The position numbers were made by a program, and so were the translations under genes. The notes under the pieces were generated by a model. It made no database searches. It saw only the letters and a program-made list of their open reading frames with translations, and was not told where the DNA came from. A DNA stretch of 64,000 bases from Verrucomicrobiales bacterium (GTDB taxonomy: Bacteria > Verrucomicrobiota > Verrucomicrobiia > Verrucomicrobiales > DEV007), in assembly GCA_016795385.1 (NCBI GenBank), contig JAEUHI010000014.1:29039-93038 (forward strand), read 5' to 3'. Below are positions 8,735 to 17,251 of the stretch, in pieces. Each line of letters begins with the position of its first letter. Positions within the stretch are counted from its first letter, which is position 1.

Positions 8735-9871
8735 TCATTTGAGACCAAGTGCCTCGCGGAGGACGGGCTCGAGCACATCGGCCTGGCGCATGAAGCCGAG
8801 ATCGTTGGGATGCGAGCCATCCGTGGTGCCCTCGCTGTCATCGCCGAGGAGAGGCTCGCCCTCGACGTAAAAGAGCTTTTTCACACCCGAGGATACGAGC
8901 GAATCATAGGCGCGGATGAAGGCGGCGCGGCTCCCCGCGTGGCGATCGCGTTTCGATTTCATGATCCAGGTGTTCGCATAGGTGCGGTCCTCCACGAGGA
9001 TGATGGGCGTGTCGGGGCGTGCCTCCCGGATTTGCCTCACCAAGGCCTCGGCGCGCTCCGCGACCTCTGCCTCGACCATGTTCGGCAGACAGTCGATCAC
9101 ATAAACGGCGGCGTCGATCTCGGTCAACAAGGCTCCCACCTCCGGCTCCATCTTGCCATTGCCGGAAAAGCCGAGATTGATCACCGGCAGGTCGAGGCGG
9201 CGTCCGAGGATCGCCGGGTGGGGCATGCCCGGGCGTGAAGCGGAGGCACCGTGCGTGATCGAGGTGCCGTAGAAGACGATCGGTTTTTCTTTCCGCGGCG
9301 CCACCGGTTGAAAAGCGGCTCCTTTCGGCACGCCGATCTCGACCTTCACGGTCGAGTTGTAGAGCGGCAGGTAGGCCATCCACGTGCGCATCCCCGGATC
9401 GAGACCGCTCACGGTATGGGTGGTCTCGACTTCCTTCGGTCGCGAGACCTCCACCCATTTCCATTTCCCCTCATCGAGGGCGTAAAGATCGATCCCGCTC
9501 ACTCCGGTCGCCGGCATGTGGGGCAGGGCGAGCCCCGCGCCGCCCACGGTGTGGCGCACCATCAGCGTGGGCGCATCCGTGTTGAAGCGGAAGGAAAGCC
9601 CCGCGCTGTGACGCGAGAGACTCCACACCGGAGGGCGCACGATCTTCTCGGCCTTGGCGGGGAGGCGGTCGTAGCGCGATAGCAAATCCTCCGGAGCCCA
9701 GCCTTGGCCTTCCACGCCCCAGGTCGAGACATCGTGCCAGATGATCTCGGGCCCCGGAGGGCTTTCCGCGCGCAGTGCTGGCATCGACGCAAGGGCCACG
9801 GCCATGGCCCCCATCGTGAAGGCGGATCCGGAAAACCAAAGACCGTGGCGGGAGAGTGGGAAACTCGTCAT
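8735..9871 (-). CDS. Secreted SGNH/GDSL-type hydrolase
   Basis: A predicted esterase/acyl or carbohydrate deacetylase of the SGNH fold. The ATG at 9871 gives 378 aa beginning MTSFPLSRHGLWFSGSAF with a signal peptide ending near ALRA. An N-terminal beta-sandwich (about residues 40-190) precedes the hydrolase domain. That domain has block I GTSITHG (nucleophile Ser), an NLGFSGNGKMEPEV block (block II Gly/block III Asn region) and block V DGSHPND (catalytic Asp/His). This order and the N-terminal sandwich match the two-domain SGNH hydrolases common in PVC and Bacteroidetes polysaccharide users. Substrate unknown. Confidence 0.85.
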   Translation of the reverse strand: MTSFPLSRHGLWFSGSAFTMGAMAVALASMPALRAESPPGPEIIWHDVSTWGVEGQGWAPEDLLSRYDRLPAKAEKIVRPPVWSLSRHSAGLSFRFNTDAPTLMVRHTVGGAGLALPHMPATGVSGIDLYALDEGKWKWVEVSRPKEVETTHTVSGLDPGMRTWMAYLPLYNSTVKVEIGVPKGAAFQPVAPRKEKPIVFYGTSITHGASASRPGMPHPAILGRRLDLPVINLGFSGNGKMEPEVGALLTEIDAAVYVIDCLPNMVEAEVAERAEALVRQIREARPDTPIILVEDRTYANTWIMKSKRDRHAGSRAAFIRAYDSLVSSGVKKLFYVEGEPLLGDDSEGTTDGSHPNDLGFMRQADVLEPVLREALGLK

Positions 9872-10006
9872 CTCGACCGACAATGGAGCGAAGCGGCGGG
9901 ACGAGTCAACGGGAATCCGGGACGGATCCCGGTGCCTCGATCTTCTGGTCTGAGTCAACAGGGTCGAAGGTGCCACTCAACCCTGTCAGGTGTCACCCGT
10001 GGCACC

Positions 10007-11680
10007 TCAATCCAGAATGAGTGTCGTGCCGCCCGCGGCGGGAGCCGGCCGTGGCGGGGGCTTGGTGGGATCCGGCGGGGGGGTGGGTTTGGACGGTGGC
10101 GCGGAGGCCTGGAAGACGCGGATGCCGGGGATCTCGGGCGGGTGTTCCTCGAGGACGATCTCGGTCTCACCACCGGCCTTCTGCGCGGCAAGGGCGGCTT
10201 GGAAGACGCTGAGGGTGAAGGGCTGCAATCGCGAAACGCCCCACTCGCGACGCTCGGTTGTGAGTTTGTTGACGAAGTCGGTTTTGGCGGCCTCGTCCTT
10301 GAGGTCGGCGGGGATCGATTTGGTGATGCGGTCGGCGAACTCGGCGTGCTCCTTGTTGCGCTCTTCGACGAGGAAGGGGCCGACGGCTTCGGCGATCTTC
10401 ATGTATTCGGCGTCGGGAAGGCGATCGAGGTTGTAACGCACGGTGGCTTGGACGGGGGCGGCGCGGGGCTCGAGCTTGTCCCCTTCCCAGACGGACCATC
10501 CCGCCGGCACACGGAATTGTTCGGACTTGGAGCGGGCCTGGAGGTAGGTCTCGAAGCTGTCGGGGGCGACGTAGTAGTAGAACAGGGTGCGTCGGTTCGT
10601 CGAAGCTTGCTTGCAATACTGCTCGAACTCGGAGTTGGCGGCGAGGAATTGATCGGGTGTCCAGCCGCCATCGGGTTTCATCTCGAGAGCCATTTTCACG
10701 CGATCCCCGTTGCCCGGTGCGATGTGGTATTTGAAATCCTTCGGACCGAATTTGCCGTCGCCGAAGAAGGCTTGGATCTTCTTCATGTCGTAGCGGAATT
10801 TGGAAACGGCGAGTTCGGCCTCTTCCTGGGCGCCGAAGATGCGATCGATGACGTTGGCGGGTTTGGCTTCGACCCCTTCACGGTTGGTCCACACGGGGGT
10901 GAGGCCGGCCCAGGCGCCGAGAGCGTCGCGGTCGCGGCGGTTCAGGCGGTATTTCTCGGTCTTGGCGATGAAGGCGCCGGCGTCGTTCTTTTTGGTGTCT
11001 TTGACCTCGTAGGTGTAGGAGCCGATGGCTTTGCCGGTGAAGGCGAGGTCGGTGAAATTCTGCTCGATGACGTCGCGGATCTTGAAGGCGTGCTCGTACG
11101 GATCGCCGATGAAATAAAGCCGTCCGGCCTTGCAGACGAGGTAAAGGGCGCGGGAGTCGGCCTCGGCGACACGCGGGTTGGGCATGAGCACTTCCTTGGC
11201 GGCGAGGGCTTTTTGCTCGGGGGTGGTGGCGAGGAGGGCGGCGAGTTCCCGGTTGCGGGCGTCGGCGGTCTGGACTTTGGCGTCGTTTTCCACCTTCGCG
11301 GCCTCGAGCTCTTCGACCTTCTTGTGCCACTCGGCGATGTCGGCGGTTTTGTCGGCGAGTTCCTGGTTGTTCTTTTCGAAATCGTCGAGTTCGACGGCGA
11401 TCTGGGCGGCCTCTTCGGGGGTGGGGAGGTTGTCCTGTGTCTTTTGATGGGTCTGCCGCAGCTCCTCGAGGTTCTTCAGGGATTTCTCGCGGCTCACTTT
11501 GATGGCCTCGAGCTCCTCGATCGTGACGGGAGGGAGGTTGTCGACGATCTTTTTGACCGCGGTGGTGATCTGCAGGCTGAGGACGATGAGGATGAGGAGG
11601 AGGATGCCGACGACGTTGGTCAAGGCATCCATGAGGGAGTCCATGCTCCGTTCTTCCTCGGCTCTGGGGCGTTTGGCCAT
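10007..11680 (-). CDS. ExbD/MotB-like anchored protein with long periplasmic coiled coil (Asp-bearing)
   Basis: The 557-aa protein has one N-terminal helix with an ExbD/MotB-like motif, SLMDALTNVVGILLLILIV. Asp18 sits where the proton-carrying Asp of ExbD/TolR lies. A long coiled coil follows (about residues 50-165, EELRQTHQKTQ...KKVEELEAAK), then an unrecognised globular domain and a Pro-rich end (KPTPPPDPTKPPPRP). It is last of three same-strand genes after the ExbB-like protein and a second ExbD-like protein. It probably forms the periplasmic effector of the motor. No OmpA/peptidoglycan-binding motif is visible. Confidence 0.75.
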   Translation of the reverse strand: MAKRPRAEEERSMDSLMDALTNVVGILLLILIVLSLQITTAVKKIVDNLPPVTIEELEAIKVSREKSLKNLEELRQTHQKTQDNLPTPEEAAQIAVELDDFEKNNQELADKTADIAEWHKKVEELEAAKVENDAKVQTADARNRELAALLATTPEQKALAAKEVLMPNPRVAEADSRALYLVCKAGRLYFIGDPYEHAFKIRDVIEQNFTDLAFTGKAIGSYTYEVKDTKKNDAGAFIAKTEKYRLNRRDRDALGAWAGLTPVWTNREGVEAKPANVIDRIFGAQEEAELAVSKFRYDMKKIQAFFGDGKFGPKDFKYHIAPGNGDRVKMALEMKPDGGWTPDQFLAANSEFEQYCKQASTNRRTLFYYYVAPDSFETYLQARSKSEQFRVPAGWSVWEGDKLEPRAAPVQATVRYNLDRLPDAEYMKIAEAVGPFLVEERNKEHAEFADRITKSIPADLKDEAAKTDFVNKLTTERREWGVSRLQPFTLSVFQAALAAQKAGGETEIVLEEHPPEIPGIRVFQASAPPSKPTPPPDPTKPPPRPAPAAGGTTLILD

Positions 11681-11712
11681 CTCGTCGGTTAAAAAGGGTG
11701 GGGGGAGGAAAA

Positions 11713-12546
11713 TCAGGGTTCGAGGAACTGGGCGAAGAGCTGGAGATCGACCTTGCCTTCACCGGGGAGGGGGAGGCGGCCGGGGATGATCTCGGTGCCG
11801 TTGGCTCGGTTGTATCCGGCGATGACGCCGCTCGCTTCATTCAGGGTCTTCACGGCGCCCGGGGTGCCGCGCACGAGGAAGATGACGCGGTTGTAGGGCT
11901 GAGAAGCGATCATCTTGAGGAACTCGATGAATTCGGGGCTCTGATTGAGGGAGGCGATCGGAATCACCGGCGGCTCCTGGGTGAGGCTGCGATGCAGGTA
12001 GACGCCCCGCTCGGAGACCTCCACGAAGTAAGGCCGGGTGGTGGCGCTGCTGCCGCTGGGGCGCACCTGGAGGGCGGCGGCCTTCGGCGGCTCGGCGCGT
12101 TTGGCCAGTTCCGCCTCCTTCTTCTTGATCTCTTCCTGGAGGAACTTCTCGTCCTCGATGAGCTTTTTGTTGGTGCTCTGAAGGAGGTTGAATTTGGCGA
12201 TGAGTTCCTCGCGGCTCTTGTCGATCTCCTCCTGGTTTTCGAGGGTCTTCTTCAGGGTAATGAGCTTGTCCTTGAGCGCGATGGCGTCGCGATTCTGCTG
12301 GATGAGGTTCTCGATGATCTGGCGGAGTTTGTCGGCCTCCTGCTGGTTTTCATCGCGCTCTTTCTTGAGGACCACGAATTCGCGGGCACGCTCGACCTCC
12401 TCCGGGGTCTTGCCCTCGCCCTTGTTCATGGCGAGCAGGTTGATGACCACAATGATGAGGGTGAGGCTCCCGATGATGCAGATCAGGATGCTGAGGAAGG
12501 GGAAGAGGTTGACGGATCCCCCGCTGTCTCTCGCGCGCTTGGCCAT
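11713..12546 (-). CDS. ExbD-like anchored coiled-coil protein lacking the key Asp
   Basis: A 277-aa protein with an N-terminal helix VNLFPFLSILICIIGSLTL that copies the ExbD/TolR pattern N-x-x-P-F-x-D, but Ser19 replaces the Asp. The periplasmic part is a coiled coil (about residues 50-150, rich in Lys/Glu/Gln), followed by a small alpha/beta domain (VYLHRSLTQEPPVIPI, YNRVIFLVRGTPGAVKTLN). The start follows the ExbB-like stop by 21 bp and its stop is 32 bp before the second ExbD-like gene. It is likely a non-protonatable partner in a mixed ExbD pair. Confidence 0.75.
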   Translation of the reverse strand: MAKRARDSGGSVNLFPFLSILICIIGSLTLIIVVINLLAMNKGEGKTPEEVERAREFVVLKKERDENQQEADKLRQIIENLIQQNRDAIALKDKLITLKKTLENQEEIDKSREELIAKFNLLQSTNKKLIEDEKFLQEEIKKKEAELAKRAEPPKAAALQVRPSGSSATTRPYFVEVSERGVYLHRSLTQEPPVIPIASLNQSPEFIEFLKMIASQPYNRVIFLVRGTPGAVKTLNEASGVIAGYNRANGTEIIPGRLPLPGEGKVDLQLFAQFLEP

Positions 12547-12567
12547 CTCGAAGGTAGGATAGCGGGA

Positions 12568-13908
12568 TCACCCGCGGCTGAACCAGCCTTTTTTCTGCAC
12601 GACGATTTGTTTGCCGTTCAGATCGCGGAGGACTTCGTTCAGGTTGCGGATGCCCTCTGCAAGGGAATTGACCTGGAGATCGAGGGAACGTTCGAGCTTT
12701 TTCTCGTATTTCTCAGTGCGCTCGTCGATGCCCTCGAGTTGCTTCGCGATGGCGTCGGCGACTTTCTCCGCATTCTTGGTCTGGTTGCCGATGTTGTCGG
12801 CCATCAGTTTCTGCGCGGATTCGAAGCGCCCCATCACCTCCTTCTGGTTGTTGGCGATGGCATCGCCGATGGCTTTGAGGAGGGCCGGGTCGGAGCCGAC
12901 GTTGGTGGAGGCTCCGCCGTCGTTGAGGCGCTTGAGGAGGTGATCGATGCAGTATTCATCGACGTCGGTGACGAGATCATCCTCGGAGCCCTGGAGGGAA
13001 CTCGCGGGGAAACTCAGCACGATGCTGAGGACGAGGGCGAGCAGGGTGGTATCGAAGGCGACACCCATGCTGCCAAGAACGTCGAGAAGCGGGCCCTTGA
13101 TCTGGCTCATGTCGCCGCCTTCGCCGGTTTCAAAGACGGCACCGAAGCCCCCGATGGCGTCGCCGATCCCGACGACGGTTCCGATGAAGCCCATGATCGG
13201 AATGGCCCAGAGGAAGACCTTCACCATGCCGTAGCTCCCGTTGGCCTTGGCCGCATCGACCTCGGATTGGGAGGAGATCATCTGCGCGACCTCAGGGTTG
13301 TTCTGCCGGACGTAGAAGAACTCGAGCGCCTTGCGGATCCGGTTGACGATGTAAGTGTTCCGCAGGGCTTTGGGGAAGTTGATGATGTGATCGTGGAACT
13401 CCTTGAGGTTGCCGGGATTGATCTCCTCGGAAATGTCGGTCGGCAGAGCCTGGATCATCATGGCCCGGCGCTGCTTGCGGATGTTGAGCCACTTGAGGAC
13501 GAGCAGGGCCATGCACCAGAAGGCGAGGACGGTGGTGACGTATTGGGTCATGCCCCGCTCACAGAAAAGCTCGCGGAGATAGACGCCGAGACCGGAGGCG
13601 TCGCCCTCTTTCTTGGGTAGAAGGAACATGACCACATACCAGAGGAACGTGGCACCGATTCCAATGCCGCCGGCGAGCCAGATATTCACCGTGGAGGGGT
13701 GGGGGCCCACGTGACCGGTGGCGAGATTCAGCTCGGGGAGCTGCTGGTAGAACTCGTCAGCCATCTCTTCGCCGGCACCTTCATGCTCTCCGGCCGTGAA
13801 TTCGGGGATCTGGATGCGGGTGGAGCAACCGGGACACTTCACGGTTTTCCCTGCAAGTTCGGGCTCGGCCTGAAGCGTAATGTGACAGGTGGGACAAGCA
13901 AAATTCAT
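12568..13908 (-). CDS. MotA/TolQ/ExbB proton-channel protein with N-terminal zinc ribbon
   Basis: From the ATG at 13908 the 446-aa protein opens with a zinc ribbon (CPTC at 5-8, CPGC at 25-28). An upstream in-frame start would merely add a Ser-rich extension. Four helices follow at about 75-97, 121-141, 228-253 and 281-302. The last two carry the MotA/ExbB signature (PIMGFIGTVVGIGDAIGG ... FDTTLLALVLSIVLSFP). A C-terminal cytoplasmic coiled coil (about 350-430) follows. With the two ExbD-like genes downstream it should form an ion-driven stator-like complex in the inner membrane; the zinc ribbon faces the cytoplasm. Confidence 0.85.
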   Translation of the reverse strand: MNFACPTCHITLQAEPELAGKTVKCPGCSTRIQIPEFTAGEHEGAGEEMADEFYQQLPELNLATGHVGPHPSTVNIWLAGGIGIGATFLWYVVMFLLPKKEGDASGLGVYLRELFCERGMTQYVTTVLAFWCMALLVLKWLNIRKQRRAMMIQALPTDISEEINPGNLKEFHDHIINFPKALRNTYIVNRIRKALEFFYVRQNNPEVAQMISSQSEVDAAKANGSYGMVKVFLWAIPIMGFIGTVVGIGDAIGGFGAVFETGEGGDMSQIKGPLLDVLGSMGVAFDTTLLALVLSIVLSFPASSLQGSEDDLVTDVDEYCIDHLLKRLNDGGASTNVGSDPALLKAIGDAIANNQKEVMGRFESAQKLMADNIGNQTKNAEKVADAIAKQLEGIDERTEKYEKKLERSLDLQVNSLAEGIRNLNEVLRDLNGKQIVVQKKGWFSRG

Positions 13909-14077
13909 GAATTGGGAAGAGGACGAGACTAACAAAAACCGACCGGGGAAAAGGATGGCCCACGGGCGGGGGGCGAATGATGGCGCTTTGCGGGGGAAAT
14001 TTCGAGGAAAAAATGGCGAAAATGTCGGGAGCGGGTTCGCTTTTCACGGTTGATTCGTCTACAGCTAGGGAATTGCG

Positions 14078-15659
14078 ATGAGGAGGGGGCATCATTTCGC
14101 GGCTGCGGTGCTGACGGGGGCGATGATGCTCTCGCTCTCCTCCTGTTCCCTCGGGGTGAAAGTCCGCGAGGACTGGGGTAAAGCCCGGCGTCAGCCGATT
14201 CCCCTGGGCGAGGCGACGCGGACGTGGAGCGATCTCCAGCGCGGGGTGCTGCCGGCGGCGGAAGATCTGGAGAAATACAACGAGGCGGTGCGATCCTCGC
14301 TGGTGCAGGTGGCGCACAACTGGACGCGCGGTGGAGGCGAGATCTCCCTGCTGGAGACGACGGAAGGCAGTGCGAATCTCCGCGTCAATTCGGCGAATCT
14401 ACCCGATCTGGCCGGGGCGGAGGAGATCGTGCCGGCGGATTTCGTGCGCGTGCGCCGCGGCCTGCGCGCGGACTCGGCCGTGAACGGCGTGGGGGCTCCC
14501 CTGATCGTGCGCAAGGTGCGGAGCGAGGCGGATCCGATGATCCCGGAGACAGGACTCTGGGTGCCGGTGACAGCGGTCTTGAATCTCGATCGTCCTGGAG
14601 AGCCTCTTTTGGAATTCATCGATCCGACGGTGCGCGGGTCCATCGCCTGGGGCGGACGGGAGTTCCCTCTCTCGGCGAACTACACCGCGGCCTTTGCCCG
14701 GGATTTCCAAGACCGGCAGTTCCAGTTTGAGAGTCTCGGGGCGCTGCTGCGGTTCGAGGAGTTCGCCGACCGGATGGGCATCTACCGGGTGACACCCTAT
14801 CATCCCGACAAAGAGATCGTCATTTTCATCCATGGCATCAATTCGAGTCCCTCGACCTGGGATGAAGTGATGAACCGTCTCTACGGCGAGGAGGCGATCC
14901 GGGAACGTTATGAATTCTGGACCTTCGGCTACCCCACGGGGGCTCCGATTCCCTACATGGCGGCGGAATTCCGCGACGCGATCGGGAAGATGCTCGCTTA
15001 CCGGGCCGGTCGTGGGGCGCGGAACCAGCAGATCACGATCGTGGGTCACAGCATGGGGGGGGCTGATCGGCAAAACGATGACCTTCGCGAGCGGTGATGA
15101 GGAATGGAACCGCCTCTTCAAGGTGCCTCTCTCCCAACTGGAGATCGCGGAAAACGAACGCGAGACGCTGCGGCGCATGTTGTATTTCCAACCGGTGCCG
15201 GAAGTGAAACGGGTCGTCTTTTGCGCCTCACCGCACAAAGGTGCGCAGATCGTGGATCATCCGGGGGCGAAGCTCGTGGGCGGCCTCATCCAGGTGCCTT
15301 CGCAATTGCTGCTCCTCTCGACGGAGATCATCACGCGCAGTGCCGACGTGCTGACCCCCGTCGGTCTCGAATTCACGCGCGACCGCCTCACCTCTTTGGA
15401 GCAACTCAGCGCGGGGGCTTGGACGACTTCGGAGTTCTTGAACAAGCCGCTCAATCCGCGGGTGAGTTATTTTTCGATCATCGGGAACAACCGCCTTCCC
15501 GGCGTGCCGTTGGAAAAAACCGGCGATGGCGTGGTGCCGTATCTGAGCGCCCATATTCCGGGCGTTGTCTCGGAGCTGGTGGTGCGTCCCTCGGGTCACG
15601 GGGTGCATCGCACGGAAGCGGGCACGGCGGAGATCGGGCGGATCCTGCGATTGCCCTGA
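14078..15659 (+). pseudogene. Lipase-like alpha/beta-hydrolase lipoprotein, split by a +1 frameshift in a G8 tract
   Basis: Two adjoining frames form one protein of about 526 aa if one G is removed. The first (14078-15097) begins with a lipoprotein signal (LTGAMMLSLSSC) and carries the oxyanion-loop motif FIHGINSSPSTW and the nucleophile elbow GHSMGG. It then shifts frame at 15055-15062 and ends in ADRQNDDLRER. The second frame resumes GLIGKTMTFASGDEEW and contains the acid/His region (KTGDGVVPYLSAHIPG, PSGHGVHRT) to the stop at 15659. The break is exactly in the homopolymer, so it is a sequencing error, a recent mutation or a phase-variable switch. The fold matches extracellular triacylglycerol-lipase-like proteins. 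Confidence 0.85.
15055..15062 (+). repeat. G8 homopolymer at the frameshift site
   Basis: Eight consecutive G directly after the Met codon of the GHSMGG nucleophile elbow. Seven G would restore the hydrolase frame. Confidence 0.9.
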
Positions 15660-15727
15660 GGGGTGCGACGGGGCGGACGAATTCGGGTTGCCGGAACGGC
15701 GTGGCGGCCTATAGACTGCGCCCCTTG

Positions 15728-17248
15728 ATGAGCGACGATCCCCGCACACCCATCCCGACCGCACCCTTGGCTCCGGAGGAGCACCACGCTCTCCTCGAGG
15801 GAGATTATGGCTGGAGGCAGAGGGGCGGTCTCATCCTCGGGCTGCTCTCGCTGCTCGCGTGTTTCTTCGCGCCGCCGCTTTTCGGACTGAATCCCGAGGC
15901 ATCGAGGGTGGCGCTGCTCGCGATCACCATGGCCATCTTCTGGGTGACCGAGGCCCTGCCGATCCCGGCGACGGCGTTGCTGCCGCTGGTGATGCTGCCG
16001 GCCCTGGGAGTGACCTCCGGAAAAAGCGCCATGCGGGATGCGGCGGCCCCTTACGCCGATCCGATCATCTTTCTTTTCATGGGTGGCTTCATGCTTTCTC
16101 TCGCGATGGAGCGCTGGAATCTCCATCGTCGTATCGCCCTCGCCATCATCGCCGCGGTTGGCACGAAACCTCGCGCGCTTCTCTTCGGCTTTCTCTCCGC
16201 TGCCGCCTTCGTCAGTCTCTGGACGAGCAATGCCGCCACCACGATGATGCTGATGCCGATCGGCCTTTCGGTCTACGGCATGATTTGCGAAGGTCAGGGC
16301 CGGGTGCGCGCCGCCTCTTTCGGGGCCGCCCTTGTCCTCGCGATCGCCTACGGAGCGAATGTCGGCGGCATGGGCTCGCTCATCGGCACCCCTCCCAACA
16401 CCATTCTCAAGGGATACATGGAGACGACCCATGGGATCGAGATCAGCTTCGCGCAATGGCTGAAAATGGGGGTGCCCTTGGTGGTGATCGCGCTGCCGCT
16501 CGTGCATTTCATCCTCACCCGGGTGAGCTTCCGCGTGGAGAATACCGAGGTCGAGGGCATCCGCGAAGGGCTCCTCGCGGAGCGCGGCAGCCTCGGCCGC
16601 ATGAGCTTTCCCGAATGGACCGTCGCCGCCGCCTTTCTCCTCGCCGTGGGGATGTGGGTGAGCCGGGAATCGTGGAAAGCGCAATTCCCCGCCATCACCG
16701 ACGAGGTCATCGCCATGGTTTCGGCTTTGCTGCTCTTTGCCGTGCCGGTCGATTTCAAAAAAGGCGTTTTTGTGCTCGATTGGACCTGCCTCCGCAAAAT
16801 GCCGTGGGATGTGCTGATTCTCTATGGAGGCGGACTCAGCCTCGCCGCCGCCATCGAAAAGACCCAGCTTGCCGCCGCCATGGCAACGGCGTTGGAAGGC
16901 ATGGGCGGGTGGCCTCCTTTCCTCATCGTCGTGCTCGTCGGTGCCGTGATGGTCGTGGCCACCGCCTTGACGAGCAACACGGCGACCACCGCCGCCTTTC
17001 TCCCCGTCATCGGATCGCTCGCCGTCGCCGTCGATCAGCCGGTGCTGCTCCTCTGCGTGCCCGTGACTCTCGCCGCCAGCGCCGACTTCGCCCTGCCCGT
17101 CGGCACCCCGCCGAATGCGATCGCCTTCGGTACTGGACTCGTCTCCCTGCCACGCATGGTCAAAGCCGGGATCTGGGTCGACCTGTTGTTTGTCATTCTC
17201 ATCCCCGTCGTGATGTGGACGATCGGACGCTGGGTCTTCGGGGTGTGA
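15728..17248 (+). CDS. DASS/SLC13-family anion symporter (dicarboxylate/sulfate type)
   Basis: A sodium-coupled carboxylate or sulfate symporter of the divalent anion:sodium symporter family. The ATG at 15728 gives 506 aa. Both SNT-type substrate/sodium motifs are present: SNAATTMMLMP (about residue 170) with GSLIGTPPNT, and LTSNTATTAAFLP (about 415) with VGTPPNAIAFG. About 11-12 helices can be drawn, and IFWVTEALPIPATALLPLV is the family's N-terminal signature. It follows the hydrolase by 68 bp and converges on the MATE gene, whose stop is only 3 bp away. Confidence 0.92.
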   Translation: MSDDPRTPIPTAPLAPEEHHALLEGDYGWRQRGGLILGLLSLLACFFAPPLFGLNPEASRVALLAITMAIFWVTEALPIPATALLPLVMLPALGVTSGKSAMRDAAAPYADPIIFLFMGGFMLSLAMERWNLHRRIALAIIAAVGTKPRALLFGFLSAAAFVSLWTSNAATTMMLMPIGLSVYGMICEGQGRVRAASFGAALVLAIAYGANVGGMGSLIGTPPNTILKGYMETTHGIEISFAQWLKMGVPLVVIALPLVHFILTRVSFRVENTEVEGIREGLLAERGSLGRMSFPEWTVAAAFLLAVGMWVSRESWKAQFPAITDEVIAMVSALLLFAVPVDFKKGVFVLDWTCLRKMPWDVLILYGGGLSLAAAIEKTQLAAAMATALEGMGGWPPFLIVVLVGAVMVVATALTSNTATTAAFLPVIGSLAVAVDQPVLLLCVPVTLAASADFALPVGTPPNAIAFGTGLVSLPRMVKAGIWVDLLFVILIPVVMWTIGRWVFGV

Positions 17249-17251
17249 AAT

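Noticed and set aside
10007..13908. Zorya-type anti-phage motor (ZorA/ZorB).
   Set aside because: The ExbD-like partners have no OmpA/peptidoglycan-binding domain, and no ZorC/D/E effector or helicase genes are adjacent.
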